Assembly: GCA_025456105.1 (NCBI GenBank)
Contig: JALOLG010000085.1
Location: forward strand, 1-6,587
Reading direction: 5' to 3'
DNA from: Ilumatobacteraceae bacterium
GTDB lineage: Bacteria > Actinomycetota > Acidimicrobiia > Acidimicrobiales > Ilumatobacteraceae
DNA length: 6,587 nt
In this document: piece by piece, positions 1 through 6,093 of the stretch
Layout: each line of letters begins with the position of its first letter
Position numbering within the stretch: the first letter of the stretch is position 1
Program-made: the position numbers and the translations under genes
The notes under the pieces: model-generated
What the model was told of the DNA's origin: nothing
The model's input: only the letters and a program-made list of their open reading frames with translations
Databases searched by the model: none

Positions 1-22
1 CATCCTCGACCCGGCCACGTGA
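1..22 (+). CDS. Possible 3' end of an upstream plus-strand gene (partial)
   Basis: Reading from base 2, the codons give Ile-Leu-Asp-Pro-Ala-Thr followed by TGA at 20-22. The stretch is too short for any family call. The case for a real gene end is positional: the TGA is the first triplet of the left arm of the long inverted repeat at 20-104, and the mirror-image triplet (104-102 on the minus strand) is the proven stop of the SDR gene. This is the geometry expected of two convergent genes sharing a terminator. The alternative is that this is plain intergenic DNA. Confidence 0.3.
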
Positions 23-104
23 CCCGAGTGCGAGCGTCCGCCCGAGTGCGGCCGTCGCCCCCTCCGGTCCGCTGACACTCGGTCGGACGGTGGCACTCGG
101 GTCA
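20..104. terminator. Long symmetric inverted repeat, probable bidirectional terminator
   Basis: Bases 20-48 pair with 76-104 around a centre at position 62. I count 26 Watson-Crick pairs out of 29, with mismatches only at 32/92, 34/90 and 41/83, and a 27-nt loop (49-75). The outer 12 bp (20-31 with 93-104) are perfect. A transcript from either strand would fold into a very stable stem. No T-run follows on either side, so it would be a stem-only terminator of the kind proposed in high-GC actinobacteria, not a classic hairpin-plus-U-tract. It directly follows the SDR stop codon. It could instead be a copy of a dispersed palindromic repeat. Confidence 0.7.
23..58 (+). repeat. Two tandem 18-bp units inside the left hairpin arm
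   Basis: Units 23-40 and 41-58 both begin with the 10-mer CCCGAGTGCG and match at 14 of 18 positions. The right arm mirrors this: the heptamer CACTCGG recurs at 76-82 and 94-100, also 18 bp apart. The whole palindrome is therefore built from four copies of one 7-bp word, two in each orientation. This suggests local duplication of a short unit within the intergenic region. Confidence 0.6.
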
Positions 105-893
105 GGTGTGGCGGATCGTCATGCCACCGTCGACCGGGATCACGGCACCGTTCACGAAGCTCGATGCCGGTAGGCACAGGTTGAGCGTCATCTGGGCCAC
201 CTCCTCGGGGATGCCGTACCGGCGCAGCGGGACGCGCCGCCGGGCGTAGGTCTCCTTGGCGTCGTCGGGGATCGACGCGGTCATGCCGGTGAGGATCGGC
301 CCCGGGCAGATGCAGTTGACCGTCACGCCGTGGCGACCCAGCTCGACGGCGAAGCTCTTGGTGAGCCCGACGACCCCGGCCTTCGACGCGGCGTACGCCG
401 CGAGCCCGGCCGTGGTGACGATCGCCTCCGTCGATGCGATGTTGACGATCCGACCGGCACCCGACGCCGCGAGGTGCGGCAGGGCGAGGCGGATCAAGCG
501 GGCGTGGGCGGTGAGGTTCACGTCGAGCGTGCGCGCCCAGTTGGACTCGAACTCGTCGTCGGGCTGGAACGCCGACGTCACCAGCGAGACGCCGGCGTTG
601 TTCACGAGCGCCGTGATGCCACCGCACCACTCGACGGTGCGCGCCACGAGGTCGGCCAGCTGCGCCGGGTCGGCGACGTCGCAGACCACGCCGAGCGCGG
701 CGTGCTCACCGTGCGCATCGCGGATCTCGTCGACGACCGCGTCGACGCGCTCGCCGCCGAGATCGGCCACCACCACCCGGGCACCCTCGTCGGCGAACAG
801 GTGCGCCGTGGCCCGGCCCATGCCGCTCGCCGCCCCGGTGACGATCGCGCCGACGCCGGCGATCGAGCGCGAGAGCGTGCTCAGGCGCGCCAA
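102..893 (-). CDS. Classical short-chain dehydrogenase/reductase (SDR), NAD-type
   Basis: A 263-residue soluble NAD(P)-dependent oxidoreductase of about the standard length for classical SDRs. Visible motifs are the dinucleotide loop TGAASGMG (19-26), an Asp after strand beta-2 (D44 in VVVADL), which in this family favours NAD over NADP, the NNAG motif (98-101), and the tetrad N126, S154, Y167 and K171 in YAASK. The late PGP motif (197-199) and the C-terminal VDGG (254-257) are also standard. The substrate cannot be deduced. I chose the TTG at 893-891, eight bases after a GGGCGGG stretch; it overlaps the end of the upstream PPOX gene by 13 nt. A CTG at 884 overlapping that gene's TGA is the alternative. 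The upstream in-frame ATG at 1079 is unlikely because it would read 199 nt into the PPOX gene and add residues foreign to SDRs. It is the last gene of the minus-strand train and ends at the 20-104 hairpin. Confidence 0.93.
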   Translation of the reverse strand: MARLSTLSRSIAGVGAIVTGAASGMGRATAHLFADEGARVVVADLGGERVDAVVDEIRDAHGEHAALGVVCDVADPAQLADLVARTVEWCGGITALVNNAGVSLVTSAFQPDDEFESNWARTLDVNLTAHARLIRLALPHLAASGAGRIVNIASTEAIVTTAGLAAYAASKAGVVGLTKSFAVELGRHGVTVNCICPGPILTGMTASIPDDAKETYARRRVPLRRYGIPEEVAQMTLNLCLPASSFVNGAVIPVDGGMTIRHT

Positions 894-1321
894 CGCTGCA
901 GCCCGCCCATGCCGTACTGCTTCAGGATCAGCGCCCGAGTGGGCGTGATCGCCACGAACGCCGTGTCGGGCGATCCCTCGGGCCCGCCGGGCGCGAAGGC
1001 ACTCAGGTCGTAATCGAACACGCCGGTCCACAGGCGTCGCTTGGTCTCGACGTCGCTGAACACCTCGGCGGTGCCCCACACCTCGACGCCGTCACCGGTC
1101 TCGGTGACCTGCCAGTGCAGCGCCACCTTCGGGTTGTGCGCGACGTTGCGGGCCTTCACCGAGTCGACCCCGACCATCGCCCACAGCACGTCGCCCTCCC
1201 AGCACGGGTGCACCGGCACCACGTCGGGCTCGCCGTCGGCGCCCACCGTGGCCATGTGCGCCCACGGGCTGAGCCCGGTGGCGAAGTCCTTCACCTCGTC
1301 CAACGTGCAGTCGTCGCTCAT
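881..1321 (-). CDS. PPOX-family split-barrel protein (FMN- or F420-binding)
   Basis: A 146-residue protein with the pattern of the pyridoxamine 5'-phosphate oxidase-like split-barrel fold. An N-terminal strand block (HMATVGADGEPDVVPV, 22-37) is followed by the characteristic K-A-R-N-x(3)-NP segment (56-64), then VALHW and a strand reading VEVWGTAEV (79-87), and a final strand with ITPTRALIL (125-133). Members bind FMN, F420 or haem and commonly reduce small molecules. Which cofactor applies here is not decidable by eye; F420 is plausible in actinobacteria. The ATG at 1321 follows a GAGAGGGG stretch at a 5-nt spacing, so the start is well supported. It lies 54 nt downstream of the S51/CysRS-tail fusion and overlaps the SDR start, so it is probably co-transcribed with both. 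The 54-nt gap shows no terminator-like stem. Confidence 0.88.
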   Translation of the reverse strand: MSDDCTLDEVKDFATGLSPWAHMATVGADGEPDVVPVHPCWEGDVLWAMVGVDSVKARNVAHNPKVALHWQVTETGDGVEVWGTAEVFSDVETKRRLWTGVFDYDLSAFAPGGPEGSPDTAFVAITPTRALILKQYGMGGLQRWRA

Positions 1322-1375
1322 CTCGTCCCCTCTCGTCGCGCTGGCGTGCGCATCGTGGCAGATCGGGGCCGTCGG

Positions 1376-2632
1376 TCAGGACGTGAGCAGCCACTCGACG
1401 CCGTCGGGGGTGTCGCGCACCTCGATGCCGGCGGCGGCGAGGCCGTCGCGCAGCGCATCCGACACGGCGAACGCCTTCTCGGTGCGAGCGACCGCGCGAG
1501 CGCCGAGCGCCGCCTCCACGACCGGGCCGACGACCTCGCGGACGTCGCGGAGACCGCCGACGGCCGCCTCACCGAGGCGGACGACCATCGTCCGGAGCGA
1601 CGCGCGCGCGGAGTCGACCTGGTCCGACTGGAGCGTGTCCCGCGACCACTCGACGATCGCGGATTCGAGGTGGAGCACCGCGGCGACGGCGCCATCGGCG
1701 TCGCGATCCGCGATCGCCCGGTCGAACTCCGCCTCGTGGCGTGCGGTCGCCGCCTCGAGCGAGTCGTCGGCCGCTGTCGGCTCGACCGCCGTCACCGGAG
1801 CGGCGACGGCGGGAGCGACGGCGGGGGCACCCGACACCGGGCCGCCGGCACGGAGCACCTCGACCGAGAGCACCGCACCGGACTCGAATCGGACGGACGC
1901 GCCGTCGCGACGCAGCGTCAGCCCGCCCTTGCCGACGACCTCGACCGTGTCGGCCTCGACGTCGACCAGGATGCCGGTGTGCTCGTCGATGCCGAGCACG
2001 TACGCCCCGTCGGGCAGCTCGCGCTCGAGCATCGTGAGGCGTCGCTCGCCGAGGTAGCAGAAGCGGGTGTCGTGGTTGCCGCCCTCGGCGTTGTCGTAGT
2101 GCGGGATCACGGCCGCGTGCACGCCGATCACCCCGAGCACGTCGAGCCCGGGGAGCCAGTGAGGATCGGCGCCGACCTTGTAGATCTCGTACACGGGGAC
2201 CGTGCGGACCCCGAGGGTGAGCGCGGCCGCCGACGAGAACACGAGGGCGCCTCCCTGCCGCAGCTTCGACGCGAGCACCTCGGGCACCGCGGTGCCGGCC
2301 CACTGCCCGAGCGCGAACGACGGGCTGCCCGGTCCGGCGAACACCCAGTCGGCGGCCCGCAGCCGGGCGATCGCCGACTCGACCGCGACGACGTCGCCCG
2401 TGTCGGTGCGGCCGAGGCCGGCGATCTCCACCGTCCGGCCGACGGCGTCGCGGAAGTACTCGGTCATGCGCTCGGCGAGGATCGGGGCGTTCTCCTGGAA
2501 CCCGAAGGGGGTGTCGAGCACCACCGCGCGCGGGTCGGGCCCGAGGCGCTCGAACACCATGCGGTGCGGCGCCTTCATCGTGGGAGCGGTCTCACCGGAG
2601 CCCATGATCGCGAGCAGGCGGGGTCGGGTCAC
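1376..2632 (-). CDS. Peptidase S51/cyanophycinase-like domain fused to cysteinyl-tRNA synthetase C-terminal domains
   Basis: A 418-residue two-part protein. Residues 1-260 look like the class I glutamine-amidotransferase-like fold of family S51 (dipeptidase E, cyanophycinase): GSGETAPTM (11-19), DTPFGFQENA (40-49), FAGPGSPSFAL (98-108), a nucleophile-elbow-like FSSAAA (132-137) with a candidate Ser at 133/134, PHYDN (177-181) with His178, and GIDEHTGILVD (214-224). An Ala/Pro/Val-rich linker follows (about 262-290). Residues 291-418 resemble the tail of CysRS: helices like its DALR domain (about 291-357), then the signature RTEKAFAVSDALRDGLAAAG, IEVRDTPDGVEW (383-414). The HIGH and KMSKS catalytic half of CysRS is absent, so it cannot charge tRNA itself. 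The GTG start at 2632 overlaps the hydrolase stop as GTGA and sits 8 nt after GAGGAG. The substrate is unknown. A tRNA- or peptide-related role is inference only. Confidence 0.85.
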   Translation of the reverse strand: MTRPRLLAIMGSGETAPTMKAPHRMVFERLGPDPRAVVLDTPFGFQENAPILAERMTEYFRDAVGRTVEIAGLGRTDTGDVVAVESAIARLRAADWVFAGPGSPSFALGQWAGTAVPEVLASKLRQGGALVFSSAAALTLGVRTVPVYEIYKVGADPHWLPGLDVLGVIGVHAAVIPHYDNAEGGNHDTRFCYLGERRLTMLERELPDGAYVLGIDEHTGILVDVEADTVEVVGKGGLTLRRDGASVRFESGAVLSVEVLRAGGPVSGAPAVAPAVAAPVTAVEPTAADDSLEAATARHEAEFDRAIADRDADGAVAAVLHLESAIVEWSRDTLQSDQVDSARASLRTMVVRLGEAAVGGLRDVREVVGPVVEAALGARAVARTEKAFAVSDALRDGLAAAGIEVRDTPDGVEWLLTS

Positions 2633-3540
2633 GGGTGGATCTCCTCGGTGGGTCGACCGGACCAGTGCTCGGGACCGGCCGTCGCGGCGGCTCGGAGCAC
2701 CTGCGCGACCAGGACCGGGTGCTGGGCGTGGACGTCGTGGTGGGCGGGCCGGAACCACACCGCCCGGCCCTGCGGCAGCGCCGCCAGCGCCGCGTCGACT
2801 GCGTCGTGCTTGGAGTGGGTCCAGGCGACGTCGCCCGTGTCGGCGACGATCAGCAGGACGGGCACCTCCATCGCGCCGTACCGCGACATCGGTGAGTGCT
2901 CCCAGAGCCCGCGCAGCACGGTGAGGTGCCGGTCGAACGTGAGCCAGGGAGCGACCGTGCCGTCGTCGCGCACCTCGAAGTTGGCGAGCGTCCCGGCCCT
3001 GCCCTCCGGCGGCCAGTCGGCGGCCGATGTGGCGAGCCACTGCTCGAGCCGGTCGAGGGGCGTGCCCGCCAGGCGCGGCGGCGCGAGGGCTGCGGCGGCG
3101 TCGTCCCACTCGGGGAACCTCGTGCGCAGGTCGATGAACCCGCCGTCGACGCAGGTGACGAGCCGCACGGCCGCCGGGTGTCGGAAGCCCAGCTCGAGCA
3201 CCACGTTGCCACCCCACGACTGCCCGGCGACCGCCGGTCGCTCCCAGCCGAGGTCGGCGATGAGCAGCGCGAGGTCGTCGGCGACGGTGGGCACGTCGAA
3301 GCCGTGATCGGGCTTGGAGGACCGCCCGTGTCCGCGCTGGTCGACCGCCACGACGCGGTGACCGGCGGCGGCCAGCTGCGCGGCGACGCCGTCCCACAGG
3401 CGGGCGTTCGATGCGAGCCCGTGCACCAGCAGCCACGGGACGGCCGTCTCGTCGACCTCGGGGGGCTCCCAGTGGAGGGCGTGCAGCTCGACACCGGAGG
3501 CGAGTGCGTGCCACTCCGGGTGGGCGATCGGCCGCGTCAC
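2629..3540 (-). CDS. Alpha/beta hydrolase
   Basis: A 303-residue serine hydrolase of the alpha/beta fold, of typical length and with no signal peptide, so probably cytoplasmic. Seen directly: the oxyanion-hole LLVHGLASNARLW (37-49), DQRGHGRS (67-74), the nucleophile elbow GQSWGG with Ser108 (106-111), a strand ending in VADTGD that supplies the acid (D234 or D237), and a C-terminal PAHHDVHAQHP that supplies the catalytic His (H268 most likely, H271 possible). A Trp/Pro-rich cap region lies between about 140 and 220. The substrate (ester, lactone, amide or C-C bond) is not determinable. The GTG start at 3540-3538 overlaps the upstream TGA as GTGA, with GGAGG seven bases before it. A longer version from the ATG at 3609 would read into the neighbouring oxidoreductase and is not needed. 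Its stop overlaps the next gene's start in the same way. Confidence 0.93.
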   Translation of the reverse strand: MTRPIAHPEWHALASGVELHALHWEPPEVDETAVPWLLVHGLASNARLWDGVAAQLAAAGHRVVAVDQRGHGRSSKPDHGFDVPTVADDLALLIADLGWERPAVAGQSWGGNVVLELGFRHPAAVRLVTCVDGGFIDLRTRFPEWDDAAAALAPPRLAGTPLDRLEQWLATSAADWPPEGRAGTLANFEVRDDGTVAPWLTFDRHLTVLRGLWEHSPMSRYGAMEVPVLLIVADTGDVAWTHSKHDAVDAALAALPQGRAVWFRPAHHDVHAQHPVLVAQVLRAAATAGPEHWSGRPTEEIHP

Positions 3541-4508
3541 CGAGCGGCCTCCAGCAGCGAGTCGAGCAGGCGCATCATCCGCACGGAACGCTCGACGGGG
3601 CGGGGCCATTCCGATCGGCCACGGACGGCAGCGGCGAACGCGCCGATCATCCGCTCGTATGGATCACCGGGGTCCACACGAACCTCGGTCGATCCGCCGT
3701 CCGGAGTCACGATCTCGATCGCCTCGGCCGTCGCTCCTCCCGTGTGCGCCTCGCTCGCGAGCACGATCGTCCCCTGGTCACCCCGGTACTCGAGCCGCTG
3801 CACCTCGGGCTCGACGAACGAGCACCTGGCGTGCGCCACCCGTCCGCCGAGCCATCGCACCTCGGCGGCGAACGTCGCATCGACGCCCGATGCCGACCAG
3901 GTGGCGTCGGTCGACACCGACTCGACCTCGTCGCCCCACAGCTCGAGCGCCGGACCGAGGCAGTAGATGCCGACGTCGAGCAGCGCCCCTCCCCCGTGCA
4001 CCGGGCTCCACCGGTAGTTGGCGCCAGCCGACGGTGGCAGCGTGAACGTGAACGTGCCCACCACCTCGGTCACCTCCCCGATCCGGCCGGTGCGCGCCAG
4101 CTCGAGCGCTCGCGACCAACGCGGGTCGAACGGCGTCATCCACGCCTCGGCGAGCACCACCCCGCTTCGCCGTGCTGCGGCCACCATGGCCTCGGCATCC
4201 GCGGCCGACGGCGCGATCGGCTTCTCGCACAGCACGTGTCGACCCGCGGCCGCGATCCGCTCGACCCACGGTCGGTGCGCGTCGTTGTGCAGCGGCACGT
4301 AGACGGCCTCGACGTCAGGGTGCTCGATCACCGCGTCGTAGCCGTCGACGGCGAGGTGGCGCCACGGGTCGGGCACCGGACCACCGGCCGACGCCACCGC
4401 CACGAGCCGGGTGCTGGGCGAGCGAGCGATCGCGGGCAGGACCGCCCGGGTCGCCACCACGGAGCGAGCGCCGATCACCCCGATGCCGACGGGTCGACCG
4501 GCGGTCAC
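3537..4508 (-). CDS. Gfo/Idh/MocA oxidoreductase, dihydrodiol/xylose dehydrogenase-like
   Basis: A 323-residue NAD(P)-dependent oxidoreductase. The N-terminal Rossmann half has GIGVIGA (8-14), then PDVEAVYVPLHNDAH (64-78) and the signature CEKPIAPS (94-101) with the catalytic Lys96. The second half has EAWM (121-124), the tandem GRIGEV (141-146), and GGGALLDVGIYCLG (172-185). Here the D-x-G-x-Y form places a Tyr (Y182) where inositol dehydrogenase-like members carry His. In the family this Lys/Tyr pairing is typical of dimeric dihydrodiol dehydrogenase, NADP-xylose dehydrogenase and glucose-fructose oxidoreductase, so a cyclic sugar or diol substrate is likely. The GTG start at 4508 overlaps the upstream gene's TGA as GTGA. 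No strong ribosome site is visible before it, which fits reinitiation after the upstream stop. Cofactor choice is not clear, as the beta-2 end (VAVASAGGP) lacks a conserved Asp. Confidence 0.92.
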   Translation of the reverse strand: MTAGRPVGIGVIGARSVVATRAVLPAIARSPSTRLVAVASAGGPVPDPWRHLAVDGYDAVIEHPDVEAVYVPLHNDAHRPWVERIAAAGRHVLCEKPIAPSAADAEAMVAAARRSGVVLAEAWMTPFDPRWSRALELARTGRIGEVTEVVGTFTFTLPPSAGANYRWSPVHGGGALLDVGIYCLGPALELWGDEVESVSTDATWSASGVDATFAAEVRWLGGRVAHARCSFVEPEVQRLEYRGDQGTIVLASEAHTGGATAEAIEIVTPDGGSTEVRVDPGDPYERMIGAFAAAVRGRSEWPRPVERSVRMMRLLDSLLEAAR

Positions 4509-6010
4509 GGCAGCTCGACGAGCTCGCCGCCGGCAGCCGCCGACCGGTGCGCCGCCTCGAGGACCGCGACGACGTCGCGCGACTCCTCCGGCCGTACGGC
4601 GAGCGGCTCACCGAGGAGCAGGTGGTCGGCCAGGTTGCGATGGAAGGCCCACCCCGGGTGCGGCACCGGAGCGACGAGCATCTCGACCTGGTTGCCCACG
4701 CCGTCGTAGCGGACGACGCGCAGGTCGACGGGCGCCTCGGCGTGGTGCGACACCGTCACGCGGTGGCCACGGCCCGGCTCGATGGTCTCGCTGCGGACGG
4801 GGCGGTAGTCGCCCGCGAGCGTTCCGGCGGTGCCCTGCACGTAGAACTTCGGGCGACGGATCGCGGCGACGTCGGACTGACGGAAGGTGGCTTCGCGCCC
4901 GTCGGCCCACTGCATCCAGAGCCCGACCTGATCGGCGTTGGTGGTGTCGTGCCAGACCCGGGTGTGGGCGGTGCACAGCAGCCTGGTGGGTGGCACGCCG
5001 TAGAGCTGCAGGATCCAGTCGACGTGGTGCGATCCCCAGTCGTAGATGGCGCCACCCGACACCGACTCCTCGGAGTGCCATGCCCGGCAGGGGTGCTCGA
5101 AGCCGCCCACGAACGTCTCGACGTTGAACACGTCACCGATCTCGCCGGACTCCACCACCCGGCGCAGCGCCAGCCAGTCGGTGTCCCATCGTCGGCTCTG
5201 GTGCACCGTCAGCACCCGGCCGGTGTCGGCCGCGAGGCGCACCAGCGCGTCGGCGTCGTCGCGCCGCAGGCACATCGGCTTCTCGATCACCACGTGCTTG
5301 CCTGCGAGCAGCAGGGTCCGGGCGACCTCGGCGTGGTGCACGGGTGGCGTGGCGACCACGGCGACATCGACGTCGGGATCGGCGGCGAGCGAGGCGGCGT
5401 CGGCGTGTGCGTGCAACCCCGGGAAGTCGGCGCCGGCGGCCTCGAGACGCTCGGTGACCGGGTCCGCGGCCGCGACGAACCGCAGCCCGAGCGTCTCGTC
5501 CGCGGCGAGCCCGTGCAGGTAGCCCATCCCGCCGAACGGGCCGTAGCCGACGACCCCGAGCCCGAGGGGACGCGACGGTGCAGTCACATCGGGGCGCCCG
5601 AGCCGGTCGATCACGCGGCAGAGGGTGGCGTGCGCCTGCAACCCGTCGACGTCGACGATGCCGACGGCGATGACCGCGCCGGCGCCGATCCGACGACGCA
5701 CGATCGTGGGGCGGTGCTCGAAGCGCACGCTCGTCGTGGCCACGACGTCGACCCCGGAGTCGACCGGGCGCAGGGTCCGCAGCGCCGTGACGATCGGCAC
5801 CTCGAGGTCGAGCCGGGCCGTGTGCGGACCCTCGACGAGGGTGACGAACCACTCCGCACGCGGCAGCTCGTCGACGACCCGGACACCCAGGAGCCGAGCG
5901 GCGCACTCGTCGCCGGGCTCGGGGACCACCAGCACCCTGGCACCGGCGGCGACGGCCCGCTCGAGCTCGGGCACACGCTCGGAGGGGATGCGGCCAGTGA
6001 TCAGCTCCAT
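4505..6010 (-). CDS. Gfo/Idh/MocA oxidoreductase with an extra N-terminal (possibly ThuA/GATase-like) domain
   Basis: A 501-residue protein, about 140 residues longer than a usual family member. Residues about 148-501 are a complete Gfo/Idh/MocA enzyme: GVVGYGPFGGMG (152-163), PDVDVAVVATPPVHH (212-226), VIEKPMC (241-247) with Lys244, HQSRRWDTDW (270-279), GEIGDVF (289-295) and GGAIYDWGSHHVDW (319-332), where D324 and H328 form the Asp/His pair of the inositol dehydrogenase-like type. Residues 1-145 are a separate domain. AVAAGARVLVV (19-29), a central EWFVTLVEGPH, and a late RRRIGAGAVIAVGIVDVDG (105-123) recall the order of elements in ThuA-like class I amidotransferase folds, but no catalytic triad is obvious. 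The ATG at 6010 is chosen; the extension to 6079 would cross the intergenic dyad. No good ribosome site precedes it. It is the first gene of the GTGA-linked operon. Confidence 0.9.
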   Translation of the reverse strand: MELITGRIPSERVPELERAVAAGARVLVVPEPGDECAARLLGVRVVDELPRAEWFVTLVEGPHTARLDLEVPIVTALRTLRPVDSGVDVVATTSVRFEHRPTIVRRRIGAGAVIAVGIVDVDGLQAHATLCRVIDRLGRPDVTAPSRPLGLGVVGYGPFGGMGYLHGLAADETLGLRFVAAADPVTERLEAAGADFPGLHAHADAASLAADPDVDVAVVATPPVHHAEVARTLLLAGKHVVIEKPMCLRRDDADALVRLAADTGRVLTVHQSRRWDTDWLALRRVVESGEIGDVFNVETFVGGFEHPCRAWHSEESVSGGAIYDWGSHHVDWILQLYGVPPTRLLCTAHTRVWHDTTNADQVGLWMQWADGREATFRQSDVAAIRRPKFYVQGTAGTLAGDYRPVRSETIEPGRGHRVTVSHHAEAPVDLRVVRYDGVGNQVEMLVAPVPHPGWAFHRNLADHLLLGEPLAVRPEESRDVVAVLEAAHRSAAAGGELVELP

Positions 6011-6093
6011 GGCCCGGCCGAAACTACCCAGGCGCCGGATCCCGCTCCCGCTGCAGCGCGCATTGCAGGCAGGTTGCAAGTAGGGTCGGCGAG
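6011..6093. promoter_or_regulatory. Divergent intergenic promoter region
   Basis: These 83 nt separate the first gene of the minus-strand operon from the plus-strand metal-binding lipoprotein gene and must carry both promoters unless transcripts enter from elsewhere. On the plus strand a -10-like TAGGGT lies at 6081-6086, only 7 nt before the GTG, which would make the transcript leaderless or nearly so. The AGGG inside it (6082-6085) could alternatively act as a ribosome site with an 8-nt spacing. On the minus strand a -10-like TAGTTT (6026-6021) lies 10 nt before the ATG. No convincing -35 is visible for either. Confidence 0.45.
6063..6079. promoter_or_regulatory. Candidate operator, TTGCA-N7-TGCAA dyad
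   Basis: A perfect 5-bp inverted repeat, TTGCA at 6063-6067 and TGCAA at 6075-6079, separated by 7 bp and ending one base before the -10-like TAGGGT of the metal-transport gene. A protein bound here would block that promoter. Since the gene encodes a Zn/Mn-type binding protein, a Zur-, MntR- or DtxR-like repressor is a reasonable guess, but the dyad does not match the AT-rich Zur consensus I know from Streptomyces or mycobacteria. Confidence 0.35.

Noticed and set aside
1..3. ATG on the minus strand at the very left edge, preceded by GGGTCGAGG
   Set aside because: It could start a further minus-strand gene, but no codons after it are in the window. The hairpin between it and the SDR argues for a transcription boundary.
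932..945. CGCCC/GGGCG mini-hairpin containing another CCGAGTG word inside the PPOX gene
   Set aside because: It lies in coding sequence for an ordinary conserved strand (ITPTRAL), and a 5-bp GC stem is common by chance at this composition.
1322..1375. Gap between the fusion gene and the PPOX gene as a possible promoter or terminator
   Set aside because: Apart from the ribosome site before the PPOX start, I see no stem, -10-like hexamer or repeat in these 54 nt.
1115..3307. 730-codon open frame on the plus strand
   Set aside because: It lies antisense across four well-supported genes, has no recognisable motifs and an Arg/His/Gly-rich low-complexity composition. It is the expected shadow in very GC-rich coding DNA.
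1376..3514. 712-codon version of the S51/CysRS-tail gene
   Set aside because: The first 294 codons are the out-of-frame shadow of the hydrolase gene. The family-like sequence starts right at the GTG at 2632.
2629..3609. Longer hydrolase starting at the ATG at 3609
   Set aside because: It adds 23 Arg/Ala-rich residues that overlap the upstream gene's coding end. The GTG at 3540 has GGAGG and the same GTGA overlap as its neighbours.
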